From NCBI RefSeq assembly GCF_010894435.1, contig NZ_JAAIXZ010000001.1, forward strand, positions 588,322 to 652,321: DNA of 64,000 nucleotides, in the 5' to 3' direction. A model generated the notes under the pieces. It had not been told where the DNA came from. It did no database searches and saw only the letters and a list, made by a program, of their open reading frames with translations. The DNA comes from Pyxidicoccus trucidator. GTDB taxonomy: Bacteria; Myxococcota; Myxococcia; Myxococcales; Myxococcaceae. This document shows positions 1-8,126 of the stretch, one piece after another (position 1 is the first letter of the stretch; each line of letters begins with the position of its first letter). Both the position numbers and the translations under genes were made by a program.

Positions 1-441
1 GTGGACGGGGAGCTGCCCCCGGCCCGGCGCGTGGAGGTGGAGGCCCACCTGGGGACCTGCGCCGGCTGCCGCGCCACGCACGCGCTGCTGGGCAATGCGG
101 TGGCGCGGCTGGCGGAGCTGCCCGCCTTCGAGCCCTCGCCCCACACGCGGCGCGCGGTGCTGGCGAAGCTGGATGCCCTGCCAATGCCCTGGTGGGAGCG
201 GCTCAAGGTGTTGCTGCGGCCGGCGGTGCTGGTGCCCTCGGCGGGCCTGGCCGCGGCGCTGGCCGTGGCGCTGCTGATGGCGGGCCCGGGCGTGGACGCG
301 CCGCCCGAGCTGGCGGACCCGGCGGTGATGGAGCTGGCGGCGAACCTGGAGGTGGCCGAGGACTACGAGCTGCTCGGCCTCGACAGCGCGGAGGATTTGG
401 AGGTCGTCGCGAACCTCCACGAGCTGGAGGAGATGCCATGA
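1..441 (+). CDS. Anti-sigma factor, zf-HC2 type (5' end outside window)
   Basis: This is the 3' part of a membrane anti-sigma factor. The visible N-terminus carries the HxxxCxxC zinc-binding signature (AHLGTCAGC) of the ZAS/zf-HC2 family, which binds an ECF sigma factor at the inner membrane. A hydrophobic span at about residues 78-95 should be the transmembrane helix. The first visible codon is GTG, but the sequence starts at DGELPP, which in this family normally follows further residues, so the true start and the partner sigma gene probably lie upstream of the window. The C-terminal tail is acidic and leucine-rich (NLEVAEDYELLGLDSAEDLE) and resembles the tail of the small protein two genes downstream. 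The stop overlaps the next gene by ATGA, so the two are translationally coupled. Confidence 0.8.
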   Translation: MDGELPPARRVEVEAHLGTCAGCRATHALLGNAVARLAELPAFEPSPHTRRAVLAKLDALPMPWWERLKVLLRPAVLVPSAGLAAALAVALLMAGPGVDAPPELADPAVMELAANLEVAEDYELLGLDSAEDLEVVANLHELEEMP

Positions 442-932
442 AGCGATGGGACCTGGCGGCGCTGGGACTGGTGGTGACGCTGCTGGCGGGCGCCACCACG
501 CGCGCGGAGACGCAGCCGCCCCGCACGGCGGCCGAGCGCTTCGAGCGGATGACGCCCGAGGAGAAGGAGGCGCTGCGCGCGAAGCTGCGTGAGTTCAAGG
601 CGCTGCCCGCCGACGAGCAGGAGCGCATTCGCGGCAACCTGGAGCGCTGGCGCCAGCTGCCGCCCGAGGAGCGCGAGCGCATCCGCACCAACCTGCGCGA
701 GCTGAAGCGCCTCACCCCCGCCGAGCGGCAGGCGCTGCGTGAGCGGGCGCGCGAGCTGAAGAAGCTGGACCCCGAGCGGCGCGCGGAGCTGCGCCAGCGC
801 ATGCGGCAGTACCTGCGGGAGAATCCCGACAAGCGCGAGCAGCTGCTGGAGAACATGCGCCGCTGGCGCGAGCTGTCCCCCGAGAAGCGCCAGGAGGTGC
901 GGGAGCGCGTGCGCGAGAGGCGGCGCCGGTGA
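438..932 (+). CDS. DUF3106-family exported repeat protein
   Basis: A 164-residue protein with an N-terminal signal peptide (hydrophobic stretch to about residue 22, then ETQPP). The rest is almost entirely charged helix in repeats of about 20-25 residues of the form 'R..R.M.PEE..ALR..L.E.K.LP..E..RI', characteristic of DUF3106. The alternation of Arg/Lys and Glu predicts a long helical or coiled periplasmic rod. DUF3106 genes are commonly found beside ECF sigma/anti-sigma genes, as here. Its start overlaps the anti-sigma stop (ATGA) and its stop overlaps the next gene (GTGA), so all three are probably one operon. The biochemical role is unknown; a periplasmic stress-sensing or scaffold function is only inference from context. 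Confidence 0.8.
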   Translation: MKRWDLAALGLVVTLLAGATTRAETQPPRTAAERFERMTPEEKEALRAKLREFKALPADEQERIRGNLERWRQLPPEERERIRTNLRELKRLTPAERQALRERARELKKLDPERRAELRQRMRQYLRENPDKREQLLENMRRWRELSPEKRQEVRERVRERRRR

Positions 933-1291
933 GCCGCGCCATGAGCTTCCTCCCGTGTGGCGCCGCGCGAGGGGCGGTGCGCCGTGCCGCGAGCACTCTC
1001 GTGCACGGCCCCACGCAAGTTGCGGTGCAAGCAAGGCGCACCGCGAGGCTCCTCCTCCTCGGCCTGATGATGCTGGCCGCGCTCCCCGCCGCCGCGCAGG
1101 AGTCACCTCCGCCGCCACCGCCACCGCCTCCCGCCGTCCCCGCCGAGCCTCCGTCCCCGCGAGACACCCCGCGCCCCCGGGCCTCTCTGTCCGACGAGGA
1201 CCGCGAGGTGGTGGAGAACCTGGAGCTGCTGGAGAGCCTGGACGCGACCGAGGACCTGGAGCTGCTGCTGGAGCTCAATCAGGACGACTGA
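929..1291 (+). CDS. Small exported protein with proline tract and acidic Leu-rich tail
   Basis: Up to 120 residues. The GTG at 929 overlaps the previous stop, but a 42-residue arginine-rich lead would then precede the hydrophobic segment LLLLGLMMLAALPAAAQ. An in-frame GTG at 1025 gives a normal-length signal peptide, and the intervening stretch (941-1024) has weaker third-position GC and strong dyad symmetry, so the later start is a real alternative. After signal cleavage (AAAQ-E) comes a run of about nine prolines and then a tail, NLELLESLDATEDLELLLEL, closely resembling the anti-sigma C-terminus. I do not recognise a named family. Context suggests it is a third member of the sigma/anti-sigma/DUF3106 operon. 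Confidence 0.65.
   Translation: MSRAMSFLPCGAARGAVRRAASTLVHGPTQVAVQARRTARLLLLGLMMLAALPAAAQESPPPPPPPPPAVPAEPPSPRDTPRPRASLSDEDREVVENLELLESLDATEDLELLLELNQDD
974..1044. other. Nested inverted repeats at the start of the third operon gene
   Basis: Outer arms GCGGTGCGCC (974-983) and GGCGCACCGC (1035-1044) are perfect complements. Inside, GCCGTGC (981-987) can pair with GCACGGC (1003-1009). The structure lies between the two possible start codons of the downstream gene (929 and 1025) and could be an intercistronic RNA hairpin that modulates translation. High GC makes chance dyads common, so confidence is modest. Confidence 0.35.
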
Positions 1292-1328
1292 AGCCGAGCC
1301 CGCTGATTCCAGGCCCCCCTCTGCCCAC

Positions 1329-1420
1329 GGCACCTTCCAGGCCGGTCGGGTTCCTGTAACCGGGTTGCACACCTACGGCCGGCACCTTCCACGCCGGCCG
1401 GAATCCTGTAACCGGGTTGC
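1329..1420. repeat. Two-copy 40-nt direct repeat upstream of kinase gene
   Basis: GGCACCTTCCAGGCCGGTCG... at 1329-1368 recurs at 1381-1420 with 36 of 40 identical bases and a 52-nt period. Both copies end in CCTGTAACCGGGTTGC. Copy 1 contains the small dyad GGTT-N5-AACC, which is broken in copy 2. The rest of the 1292-1507 gap shows no gene. It could be a dispersed intergenic repeat or paired binding sites for a regulator of the kinase gene. Confidence 0.7.
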
Positions 1421-1507
1421 GCGCGCCAGCAGCAAAACCCTCTTCGGGCCTGCACTTCATGGGGGTGGCGCGGGTGACGCGAGGCGCCCGCGCGGTACAC
1501 TGCGCTC

Positions 1508-2443
1508 ATGCTCGTCGCGGTCCCCCGCCCCGTCGAGGTTCCCTCTCGTCGCTTCGGCCACTACCTGCTGCGCACGCGCCTGGGCTCGGGCGGCATGGCC
1601 GAGGTGTTCCTCGCGGACGCGGTGGACATGCGCGGCGAGCCCTTCAGCGTGGCGCTCAAGCTGATGCGCAAGGACGTGCCGGCGGAGGCCTTCGCCGACG
1701 AGGCGGACCTGATGGGGCTGCTGGAGCACCCCAACCTCGTGCAGCGCCTGGAGGTGGGCGAGGCCTTCGGGCGGCCCTTCATCGCCATGGAGCTGCTGGT
1801 GGGCGGCGACCTGGGCGGGCTGATGCGCGCGCTGCGCCAGCAGCGCCGTCCCTTCCCGCCGGGCATGGCCGTGCACATCTGCCTCGAGGTGCTGCGCGGG
1901 CTGGCCTACTTCCACCAGGCGCGCACGCGCAGCGGCCGGCCGCTCGGGCTGGTGCACGGCGACGTCAACCCCGCCAACGTCTTCTTCTCCGGCGACGGCG
2001 ACGTGAAGCTCGGCGACTTCGGCGTGGCCAAGGCGCAAGGCGCGGACATCGGCCCGGCGGACGGCGTGGCCGCGGGCAAGCTGCACTACCTCTCCCCGGA
2101 GCAGACGCGCGGCGAGCCGCTCACTCCCGCCTCGGACGTCTTCGCCGTAGGCATCGTCCTCCATGAGCTGCTGGTGGGCGCGCACCCCTTCCAGCCCGAG
2201 TCGACGGACGCGCACGTGGTGATGGCGGCCATCCGCGCGGCGCGCCTCCACCTGCCCTTCACGATGGACCGGACGCTGGCCGCCATCCTTCGCAAGGCCC
2301 TGGCGCCCGACGTGGCCCACCGCTACCGCACCTCGGGCGAGCTGGCCGGCGCGCTCCTCACCTGGTCCCTGGACACGGGCGAGGACCCCACCCGCGTGGA
2401 CGTGCGGCACTGGCTGGCGGACGTGCTGGGCCTCATCGGCTGA
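1508..2443 (+). CDS. Serine/threonine protein kinase (non-RD, HGD type)
   Basis: A 311-residue soluble Hanks-type kinase. Visible elements are the glycine loop LGSGGMAEV (about 26-34), the ATP lysine in VALK (K51), the catalytic loop HGDVNPAN (150-157), the DFG motif (170-172), SPEQ in place of APE, and the DVFAVGIVLHELL segment of subdomain IX. The usual Arg of HRD is Gly, making this a non-RD kinase, which generally does not depend on activation-loop phosphorylation. Asp152 and Asn157 are intact, so activity is expected. No transmembrane segment or sensor domain follows the kinase domain. Myxobacteria carry very many such kinases, often working with FHA proteins; several FHA genes occur elsewhere in this window. 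The substrate is unknown. The start ATG lacks an obvious Shine-Dalgarno. Confidence 0.92.
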   Translation: MLVAVPRPVEVPSRRFGHYLLRTRLGSGGMAEVFLADAVDMRGEPFSVALKLMRKDVPAEAFADEADLMGLLEHPNLVQRLEVGEAFGRPFIAMELLVGGDLGGLMRALRQQRRPFPPGMAVHICLEVLRGLAYFHQARTRSGRPLGLVHGDVNPANVFFSGDGDVKLGDFGVAKAQGADIGPADGVAAGKLHYLSPEQTRGEPLTPASDVFAVGIVLHELLVGAHPFQPESTDAHVVMAAIRAARLHLPFTMDRTLAAILRKALAPDVAHRYRTSGELAGALLTWSLDTGEDPTRVDVRHWLADVLGLIG

Positions 2444-2451
2444 AACGAAGA

Positions 2452-2483
2452 AGCCCGGGTCCCCATGCAGGGGAACCCGGGCT
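2452..2483. terminator. Bidirectional stem-loop terminator between kinase and glmS
   Basis: AGCCCGGGTCCCC pairs with GGGGAACCCGGGCT around the loop ATGCA, with one bulged base. It lies 8 nt after the kinase stop and 39 nt from the convergent glmS stop. There is no long T-tract. Confidence 0.75.
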
Positions 2484-2522
2484 CCAGGCGTGTCTCCCGC
2501 GTCCAGCGCGGAAGGCGTCCGG

Positions 2523-4358
2523 CTACTCCACCGTCACGCTCTTGGCGAGGTTGCGCGGCTGGTCCACGTCATTCCCGCGCATCTCCGCCACATGGTAGGC
2601 GAGGAGCTGCAGCGGAATCGTGGCCACCACCGGCGCCAGCAGCGCGCAGGCGGGAGGAATCCGGATGACGTGGTCGGCCAGGCTGGCGACATGCGCGTCG
2701 TCCTCGTCGATGACGGCGATGACCTTGCCGCCGCGCGCGCGGACCTCCTCGATGTTGCCGATGATCTTCTCGTAGGCGACGTGCGGCTGCTTCGGCGCAA
2801 TCACCACCACCGGCATCTTCTCGTCGATGAGGGCGATGGGGCCGTGCTTCATCTCGCCGCCCGCGTAGCCCTCCGCGTGGATGTACGAGATTTCCTTCAG
2901 CTTGAGCGCACCCTCCAGCGCCACCGGGTGCATGGGGCCGCGGCCGAGGAAGAGGAAGTCCTGGGCGTTCATGAACTCACGCGCGACGCGCTTCACCTGC
3001 GGCTCGCACTTGAGGACGTCCTCAATCATCTTCGGAATCTCGGTCAGGTGCGTCAGGTGCTCCTGCGCCGCCTGCACCGTGAGGGTGCCGCGCATCCGGC
3101 CCAGCTTCACCGCCAGCAGGTACAGGGCGACCAGCTGCGTGGTGAACGCCTTGGTGGACGCGACGCCAATCTCCGGGCCCGCGTTGGTGAGCACCGAGAA
3201 CTCGGCCTCGCGAGTCATCGCGCTGCCGATGACGTTGCAGATGGACATCGCCGTGGCGCCGCGCGCCTTGGCCTCCTTGAAGGCCGCCAGCGTGTCCGCC
3301 GTCTCGCCGGACTGGCTGATGGCGATGGCCAGGTGCGAGCTGTCGACAATCGGGTCGCGGTAGCGGAACTCGCTCGCCAGCTCGACTTCGACGGGCAGGC
3401 GCGCCAGCGACTCAATCATGTGCTTGCCGGCGATGCCGGAGTGCCACGAGGTGCCGCAGGCCAGGATGGTAATCTTGGTCAGCGAGCGGACCTTCTCCGG
3501 GGACAGGTTCCAGCCCTCGAAGTGGACGTCGCCCTCGGAGAGGAGCATCCGGCCGCGCAGCGTGTCGCCGATGGCGCGAGGCTGCTCCCAGATCTCCTTG
3601 TGCATGAAGTGCTTGTGGCCGCCCTTCTCCGCCATCATCGGCGTCCAGTCGATGCGGCGCGTGGGCCGGTTCACCAGCTGGCCGTTGCGGGCGAAGATGT
3701 CGATCTTCGCGGCGGTGATGACGGCGAGGTCACCCTCCTCCATGTAGACGAAGTCGCGGGTGTGCTCGAGCAGCGCGGGCACGTCGCTGGCCACGAAGTT
3801 CTGACCCTGGCCCAGGCCCAGCACCATGGGCGAGGCGTCCTTGGTGCAGACGATGCGGTTGGGGTCACTGGAAGTGAGGACGGCCAGCGCGTAGGTGCCC
3901 CGCACCTGGGCGATGGCGGCGCGCACGGCGTCCGGCAGGTCCACGCCACGCTCCAGCTCGTCCGAGATGAGGTGCGCGAACACCTCCGAGTCCGTCTCCG
4001 AGGAGAAGACGTGCCCCCTGGCGCGCAGCTGCTCCTTCAGCGCGAGGTGGTTCTCGATGATGCCGTTGTGCACCACCGCCACGTTCTTGTACGTGTGCGG
4101 ATGCGCGTTCTCGTCCGAGGGACGCCCGTGCGTGGCCCAGCGCGTGTGGCCAATGCCGATGTTCCCAGCGGGCTGGTCCGCCACCACCCGGGACTCCAGG
4201 TTGCGCAGCTTGCCCGTGGCGCGCACGACGTTGAGCTGGTTGCGGTTCACCACCGCCACACCCGCCGAGTCATAGCCGCGGTACTCGAGCCGCTTCAGCC
4301 CCGACACCAGGATGGGAGCCGATTCCTTGTCGCCGACATAACCAACGATTCCGCACAT
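2523..4358 (-). CDS. glmS: Glutamine-fructose-6-phosphate aminotransferase (isomerizing)
   Basis: GlmS makes glucosamine-6-phosphate from fructose-6-phosphate and glutamine, the first committed step toward UDP-GlcNAc for peptidoglycan and LPS. The protein is 611 residues, the normal family length. It starts MCGIVGYVG, so the class II glutaminase nucleophile Cys is exposed after Met removal; this fixes the start at 4358, preceded by a purine-rich AGAGAGG. The glutaminase domain includes GHTRWATHG and HNGIIENH. Two SIS domains follow, with ILACGTSWHSG, ISQSGETADT and the C-terminal DQPRNLAKSVTVE that contributes the active-site lysine. It lies 106 nt downstream of glmU on the same strand, so both enzymes of the pathway are probably co-regulated. 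No glmS ribozyme-like structure was noticed upstream. Confidence 0.98.
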   Translation of the reverse strand: MCGIVGYVGDKESAPILVSGLKRLEYRGYDSAGVAVVNRNQLNVVRATGKLRNLESRVVADQPAGNIGIGHTRWATHGRPSDENAHPHTYKNVAVVHNGIIENHLALKEQLRARGHVFSSETDSEVFAHLISDELERGVDLPDAVRAAIAQVRGTYALAVLTSSDPNRIVCTKDASPMVLGLGQGQNFVASDVPALLEHTRDFVYMEEGDLAVITAAKIDIFARNGQLVNRPTRRIDWTPMMAEKGGHKHFMHKEIWEQPRAIGDTLRGRMLLSEGDVHFEGWNLSPEKVRSLTKITILACGTSWHSGIAGKHMIESLARLPVEVELASEFRYRDPIVDSSHLAIAISQSGETADTLAAFKEAKARGATAMSICNVIGSAMTREAEFSVLTNAGPEIGVASTKAFTTQLVALYLLAVKLGRMRGTLTVQAAQEHLTHLTEIPKMIEDVLKCEPQVKRVAREFMNAQDFLFLGRGPMHPVALEGALKLKEISYIHAEGYAGGEMKHGPIALIDEKMPVVVIAPKQPHVAYEKIIGNIEEVRARGGKVIAVIDEDDAHVASLADHVIRIPPACALLAPVVATIPLQLLAYHVAEMRGNDVDQPRNLAKSVTVE

Positions 4359-4464
4359 ATCCGACCTCTCTCTCACGCCCACGCCCGCCAGAGCAATCCG
4401 GGCCATTCCCCTACAACTGACGAGGGCAGTTCTCTGCCTGCCCCCCAAGCAAGAGCCGCGCCGA

Positions 4465-5868
4465 TCAGCCCGTCTGGGCCTTCGACGCTCTGCGCGCCTT
4501 CTTCGCGGCCACCCAGCCCTCCTTGGTGACCTGCGGCGCCCGTGACACGGCGAGGCTTCCAGGAGGCACATTTTTCGTCACGGTGGTGCCCGCGCCGACA
4601 TACGCGCCGTCCCCCACCTGCACCGGGGCGACGAGCTGGGTGTCGGAGCCGATGAAGACGCCGTCGCCCAGTTCAGTCAGGTGCTTGTTCACCCCGTCAT
4701 AGTTACAGGTGATGGTGCCCGCCCCGACGTTGCACCCGGCGCCAATCTTCGCGTCCCCGAGGTACGTCAGGTGGTTGGCCTTGGAGCCCTTGCCGATCTG
4801 CGCCTTCTTCGTTTCCACGAAGTTGCCCAGATGCACATCCTCTGCCAGCTCCGTTCCCGGACGCAGGCGGGCAAACGGGCCGATGACGTTCCGCTCGCCC
4901 ACCTTCGCCTCCTCCAGCACGGAGTAGGGCTTGATGACGGTGCCGTCCGCCACGGTGGAGGCGCTGATGACGCTGCCCTGACCGATGGTGACGCCCTTGC
5001 CGATGATGGTGCCCGCCGAGAGCGTCACCATGGGGCCCACCTCGGTGTCGGTGCCGATGACGATGCCTTCTTCGATGTAGGCGGTGGCCGGGTCCTGGAT
5101 GGAGACTCCGGCGCGCATGTGGGCCTCGTTGATGCGCTGCTGGAGCACCCGGGCCCGCGCCGCCAGCTCCACCTTGTCATTCACTCCGGCCGTCTCGGTG
5201 GCGTCCGCCTCCACCGAGCCTGGCGGGCCCAGCTTCGCGGCCATCTCCACCAGGTCCGTGAGGTAGTACTCGCCCTGCGCGTTCTGCGGCTTGATTTCGG
5301 CCAGCGCCTTCCAGAGGAAGGCCGCGTCGACGGAGTAGATGCCCGCGTTGCACTCGCGCACCAGGCGCTGCTCCGGGGTGCAGTCCTTGTGCTCCACGAT
5401 TCGCGCCACCTTGCCACCCTCGCGGATGACGCGGCCGTAGCCCGTGGGGTCCTCCAGCACGGTGGACACGAGCGCCAGCGGCCCGCCCGCCTGGTCATGC
5501 GCGGCGAGCAGCGCCTGCAGCGTCTCGCGGCGCAGGAGCGGCACGTCGCCATAGAGGATGAGGACGCGGCCGGAGTACCCCTTCAGGGACTCCTCCGCCG
5601 AGCGCACCGCGTCCGCCGTGCCGCGCTGCTCCTTCTGGAGCGCGAAGCTCAGCGGCGCGTCCGGGAAGTGGGCGCGGAGGGTTTTCTCCACCGCCTCCGC
5701 CTGATGTCCCACCACCGGCACCACGGTGGAGGCCCCCAGCTCGAGGGCCCGATTGAGGGGATACGTGCAGATGGGCCTGCCCAGGATGGGGTGAAGGACC
5801 TTCGCCTTCTCCGACTTCATCCGCGTGCCCTTGCCCGCGCACAGCACCACCGCCGCCAAAGCTGTCAT
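4465..5868 (-). CDS. glmU: Bifunctional GlcNAc-1-P uridyltransferase / glucosamine-1-P acetyltransferase
   Basis: GlmU acetylates glucosamine-1-phosphate and then couples it to UTP to give UDP-GlcNAc. The 467-residue protein has an N-terminal nucleotidyltransferase domain with the [11 protein letters not shown] motif and LYGDVPLL metal/substrate loop. A C-terminal left-handed beta-helix of hexapeptide repeats follows from about residue 255, including [39 protein letters not shown] (key residues Arg, Lys, His and Tyr of the acetyltransferase site). The last 20 residues form a basic tail. It precedes glmS in the same direction. The start ATG is 12 nt after the stop of a short upstream ORF. Confidence 0.97.
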   Translation of the reverse strand: MTALAAVVLCAGKGTRMKSEKAKVLHPILGRPICTYPLNRALELGASTVVPVVGHQAEAVEKTLRAHFPDAPLSFALQKEQRGTADAVRSAEESLKGYSGRVLILYGDVPLLRRETLQALLAAHDQAGGPLALVSTVLEDPTGYGRVIREGGKVARIVEHKDCTPEQRLVRECNAGIYSVDAAFLWKALAEIKPQNAQGEYYLTDLVEMAAKLGPPGSVEADATETAGVNDKVELAARARVLQQRINEAHMRAGVSIQDPATAYIEEGIVIGTDTEVGPMVTLSAGTIIGKGVTIGQGSVISASTVADGTVIKPYSVLEEAKVGERNVIGPFARLRPGTELAEDVHLGNFVETKKAQIGKGSKANHLTYLGDAKIGAGCNVGAGTITCNYDGVNKHLTELGDGVFIGSDTQLVAPVQVGDGAYVGAGTTVTKNVPPGSLAVSRAPQVTKEGWVAAKKARRASKAQTG

Positions 5869-5879
5869 GCGGCGGAGAA

Positions 5880-6092
5880 TTAGGGACAGGGAATCGAGTC
5901 GTCAACCGCACCAGGCGAGGATCGCTCCTGGGTGTCCACCGGCGGCGGTGGGCGGGCGCTGACCGCCACACTCAGGGCGTTGCTCTGGACGGAGATGCCG
6001 AAGCAGGGCTTCAGGAAGACCGTCACCCCTACCGAGGGTGGTGGGAGGGACCCGGTCGGTGTCTTTTTCTCGGGCGTGGCAGACGTGCTCAT
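5880..6092 (-). CDS. Small hypothetical protein upstream of glmU
   Basis: A 70-residue ORF starting ATG at 6092 behind a good GGGGGAG Shine-Dalgarno with 4-nt spacing, and ending 11 nt before the glmU start. The sequence is Pro/Ser/Thr-rich with a short central segment [30 protein letters not shown] that could be a beta-rich core. No family is recognised. The ribosome site and tight spacing to glmU argue that it is translated; the only moderately biased codon use is the reason for caution. It could alternatively be a leader of the glmU-glmS transcript. Confidence 0.45.
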   Translation of the reverse strand: MSTSATPEKKTPTGSLPPPSVGVTVFLKPCFGISVQSNALSVAVSARPPPPVDTQERSSPGAVDDSIPCP

Positions 6093-6341
6093 TTGCTCCC
6101 CCGATGACGGCTCATGATGACCGAAGGATGCACGCACTCAAGGAACAATCCAAGAGGAAAAATGCTGTCCCGCTGAAATCCTGGTTCTGAGAGGCTGATT
6201 CGTGCATACCGGGAGTCCTGTAGTCCGTCAGGCGCTCCGGAGTCCCGACCCCAAAGGGTGGGTTTCTGTCCCCTGGGTAACACACCACCCAGAACGAAGG
6301 CCAGACAGGGATGCTCCCGCGCCACAAAGGAGGCAGGACCG

Positions 6342-8123
6342 GTGAAGGACACGAGCTTCAGGAGTGAAGCCTCGCGCCTGGGCGCGCGGTGGCTGGCGAT
6401 GGCGGTGCTGCTGCTGGCGTGCGTGGCGCAGGCGGCGCGGCCTTACCGGGGCGGGGCGGTGGCCACGGCCTATCCGCAGGCGAGCGCCGCGGCGCTGCAG
6501 ATGCTGGAGAAGGGCGGCAACGCGACGGACGCGGCGGTGGCGGCGGCCTTCGTCGCGGCGGTGGTGGGGCCCTACCACTCGGGCATCGGCGGCGGCGGCT
6601 TCGCGCTGGTGCACGACGGCAAGAGCGGCGAGACGAAGGTGCTCGACTTCCGCGAGGTGGCGCCCAAGGCGGCCACGCGCGACATGTATTTGAAGGACGG
6701 CAAGGTGGTGCCGGGCCTGTCCACGGACGGCGCGCTGGCGGTGGCGGTGCCGGGCGCGGTGGCGGGCTACCTGCAATTGCTCAAGGAGCACGGGAAGCTG
6801 TCGCCCTCGGTGGTGCTGGCGCCGGCCATTGCGGCGGCACGCAAGGGCTTCTGGGTGACGCCGCGCTACCACTCGCTGGGAGGCAACCGGCTGGAGTGCC
6901 TGCGCAGGGACGCGGAGGCCTCGCGCGTGTTCCTCCTGAAGAACGCGGAGGGGGTGATGGACCTGCCGCCGCTGGGCCACCTGCTGCGCCAGCCGGACCT
7001 GGCGCGCACCCTGGAGGGGCTGGCCAAGAGCGGCCCCCGGGCCTTCTATTCGGGCCGGGTGGCCAAGGCGATTGCGGACACGGTGCAGGCGGGCGGCGGC
7101 GTGCTGACGGTGGAGGACCTGGCCGCGTACAAGACGCGCCCCCGGCAGCCGCTGGAGGGCAGCTACCGCGGCCACCGCGTCCTCACCATGCCCCCGCCGA
7201 GCGCGGGCGGCGTGGCCGTGCTCCAGGTGCTCGGGGCCCTGGAGAAGCTGCGCCCGCAGGGCCTGGCGTTCCGAGAGCCGGAGGCGCTGCACCTCTACGT
7301 GGAGGCCCTGCGCCGGGCGTACGTGGACCGCGCGAAGTACCTGGGGGACCCGGACTTCTCGGACGTGCCCACGGCGCGGCTGGTGTCCTCCGGCCATATC
7401 GCGGACCTGGCGGGCTCCATCGACCCGAAGAAGGCCACCGCGAGCGCCTCGCTGCTGCCCCCCGTGCCGGGCGCGCAGGGCTCCACGCTGACGGACAAGC
7501 CCGCGGTGCTGGCGCCGGAGCCGGAGCGGAAGAACACCACGCACATCTCCGTCGTCGACAAGGACGGCAACACGGTGGCCCTGACGACGACGGTGAACTA
7601 CACCTTCGGCGCCTGCGTGGTGGCGAAGGGCACGGGCGTGCTGCTCAACGACGAGATGGACGACTTCTCGGCGCAGCCCGGCGTGCCCAACGCGTACGGC
7701 CTCGTCACCGGCGAGCCCAACGCGATTCAGCCCGGCAAGGTGCCGCAGTCCTCCATGTCGCCCACGCTGGTGTTCTCCAAGGAGGACCCCAAGCGCGTCA
7801 TGCTGGCGGTGGGCAGCCCGGGAGGCTCCACCATCCCCACCACCGTCATCCAGGTCATCAGCCACGTGGTGGACAGCGGCATGGACATCTCGCGAGCGGT
7901 GAACGAGGGCCGCGTCCACCACCAGTACCTGCCGGACGAGGTGTGGGTGGACAGGTGGGGCCTGGAGCCGGCCACGATGTCCGCGCTGGAGGCGAAGGGC
8001 CACAAGGTGCGCCAGATGGTCCAGTGGGGCGACGCGGAGGCGGTGTTCGTGGACCCGAAGACAGGCCTGCGCTACTCGGCGAGCGACCCGCGCAACGAAG
8101 GCGTGGCCCTGGGGCAGGATTGA
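6342..8123 (+). CDS. ggt: Gamma-glutamyltransferase (periplasmic, self-cleaving)
   Basis: Transfers or hydrolyses gamma-glutamyl groups from glutathione and related peptides. The GTG at 6342 is chosen because AAAGGAGG lies 8 nt upstream and it yields a proper signal peptide (LGARWLAMAVLLLACVAQAARP). Family features include GGNATDAAVAAAFV, GIGGGGFALVHDG and the autoprocessing site KNTTHISVVD, where Thr399 should become the N-terminal nucleophile of the small subunit. The later motif SPGGSTIPTTVIQV forms part of the oxyanion and substrate site. At 593 residues it has normal length. It is followed 3 nt later by the TatD-like gene, so the two are likely co-transcribed. A role in glutathione or peptide scavenging fits a proteolytic predator, but that is inference. 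Confidence 0.95.
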   Translation: MKDTSFRSEASRLGARWLAMAVLLLACVAQAARPYRGGAVATAYPQASAAALQMLEKGGNATDAAVAAAFVAAVVGPYHSGIGGGGFALVHDGKSGETKVLDFREVAPKAATRDMYLKDGKVVPGLSTDGALAVAVPGAVAGYLQLLKEHGKLSPSVVLAPAIAAARKGFWVTPRYHSLGGNRLECLRRDAEASRVFLLKNAEGVMDLPPLGHLLRQPDLARTLEGLAKSGPRAFYSGRVAKAIADTVQAGGGVLTVEDLAAYKTRPRQPLEGSYRGHRVLTMPPPSAGGVAVLQVLGALEKLRPQGLAFREPEALHLYVEALRRAYVDRAKYLGDPDFSDVPTARLVSSGHIADLAGSIDPKKATASASLLPPVPGAQGSTLTDKPAVLAPEPERKNTTHISVVDKDGNTVALTTTVNYTFGACVVAKGTGVLLNDEMDDFSAQPGVPNAYGLVTGEPNAIQPGKVPQSSMSPTLVFSKEDPKRVMLAVGSPGGSTIPTTVIQVISHVVDSGMDISRAVNEGRVHHQYLPDEVWVDRWGLEPATMSALEAKGHKVRQMVQWGDAEAVFVDPKTGLRYSASDPRNEGVALGQD

Positions 8124-8126
8124 GCG

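Noticed and set aside
4359-4464. A glmS ribozyme or riboswitch upstream of glmS.
   Set aside because: That element is typical of Gram-positive bacteria; the 106-nt gap shows no matching core sequence.
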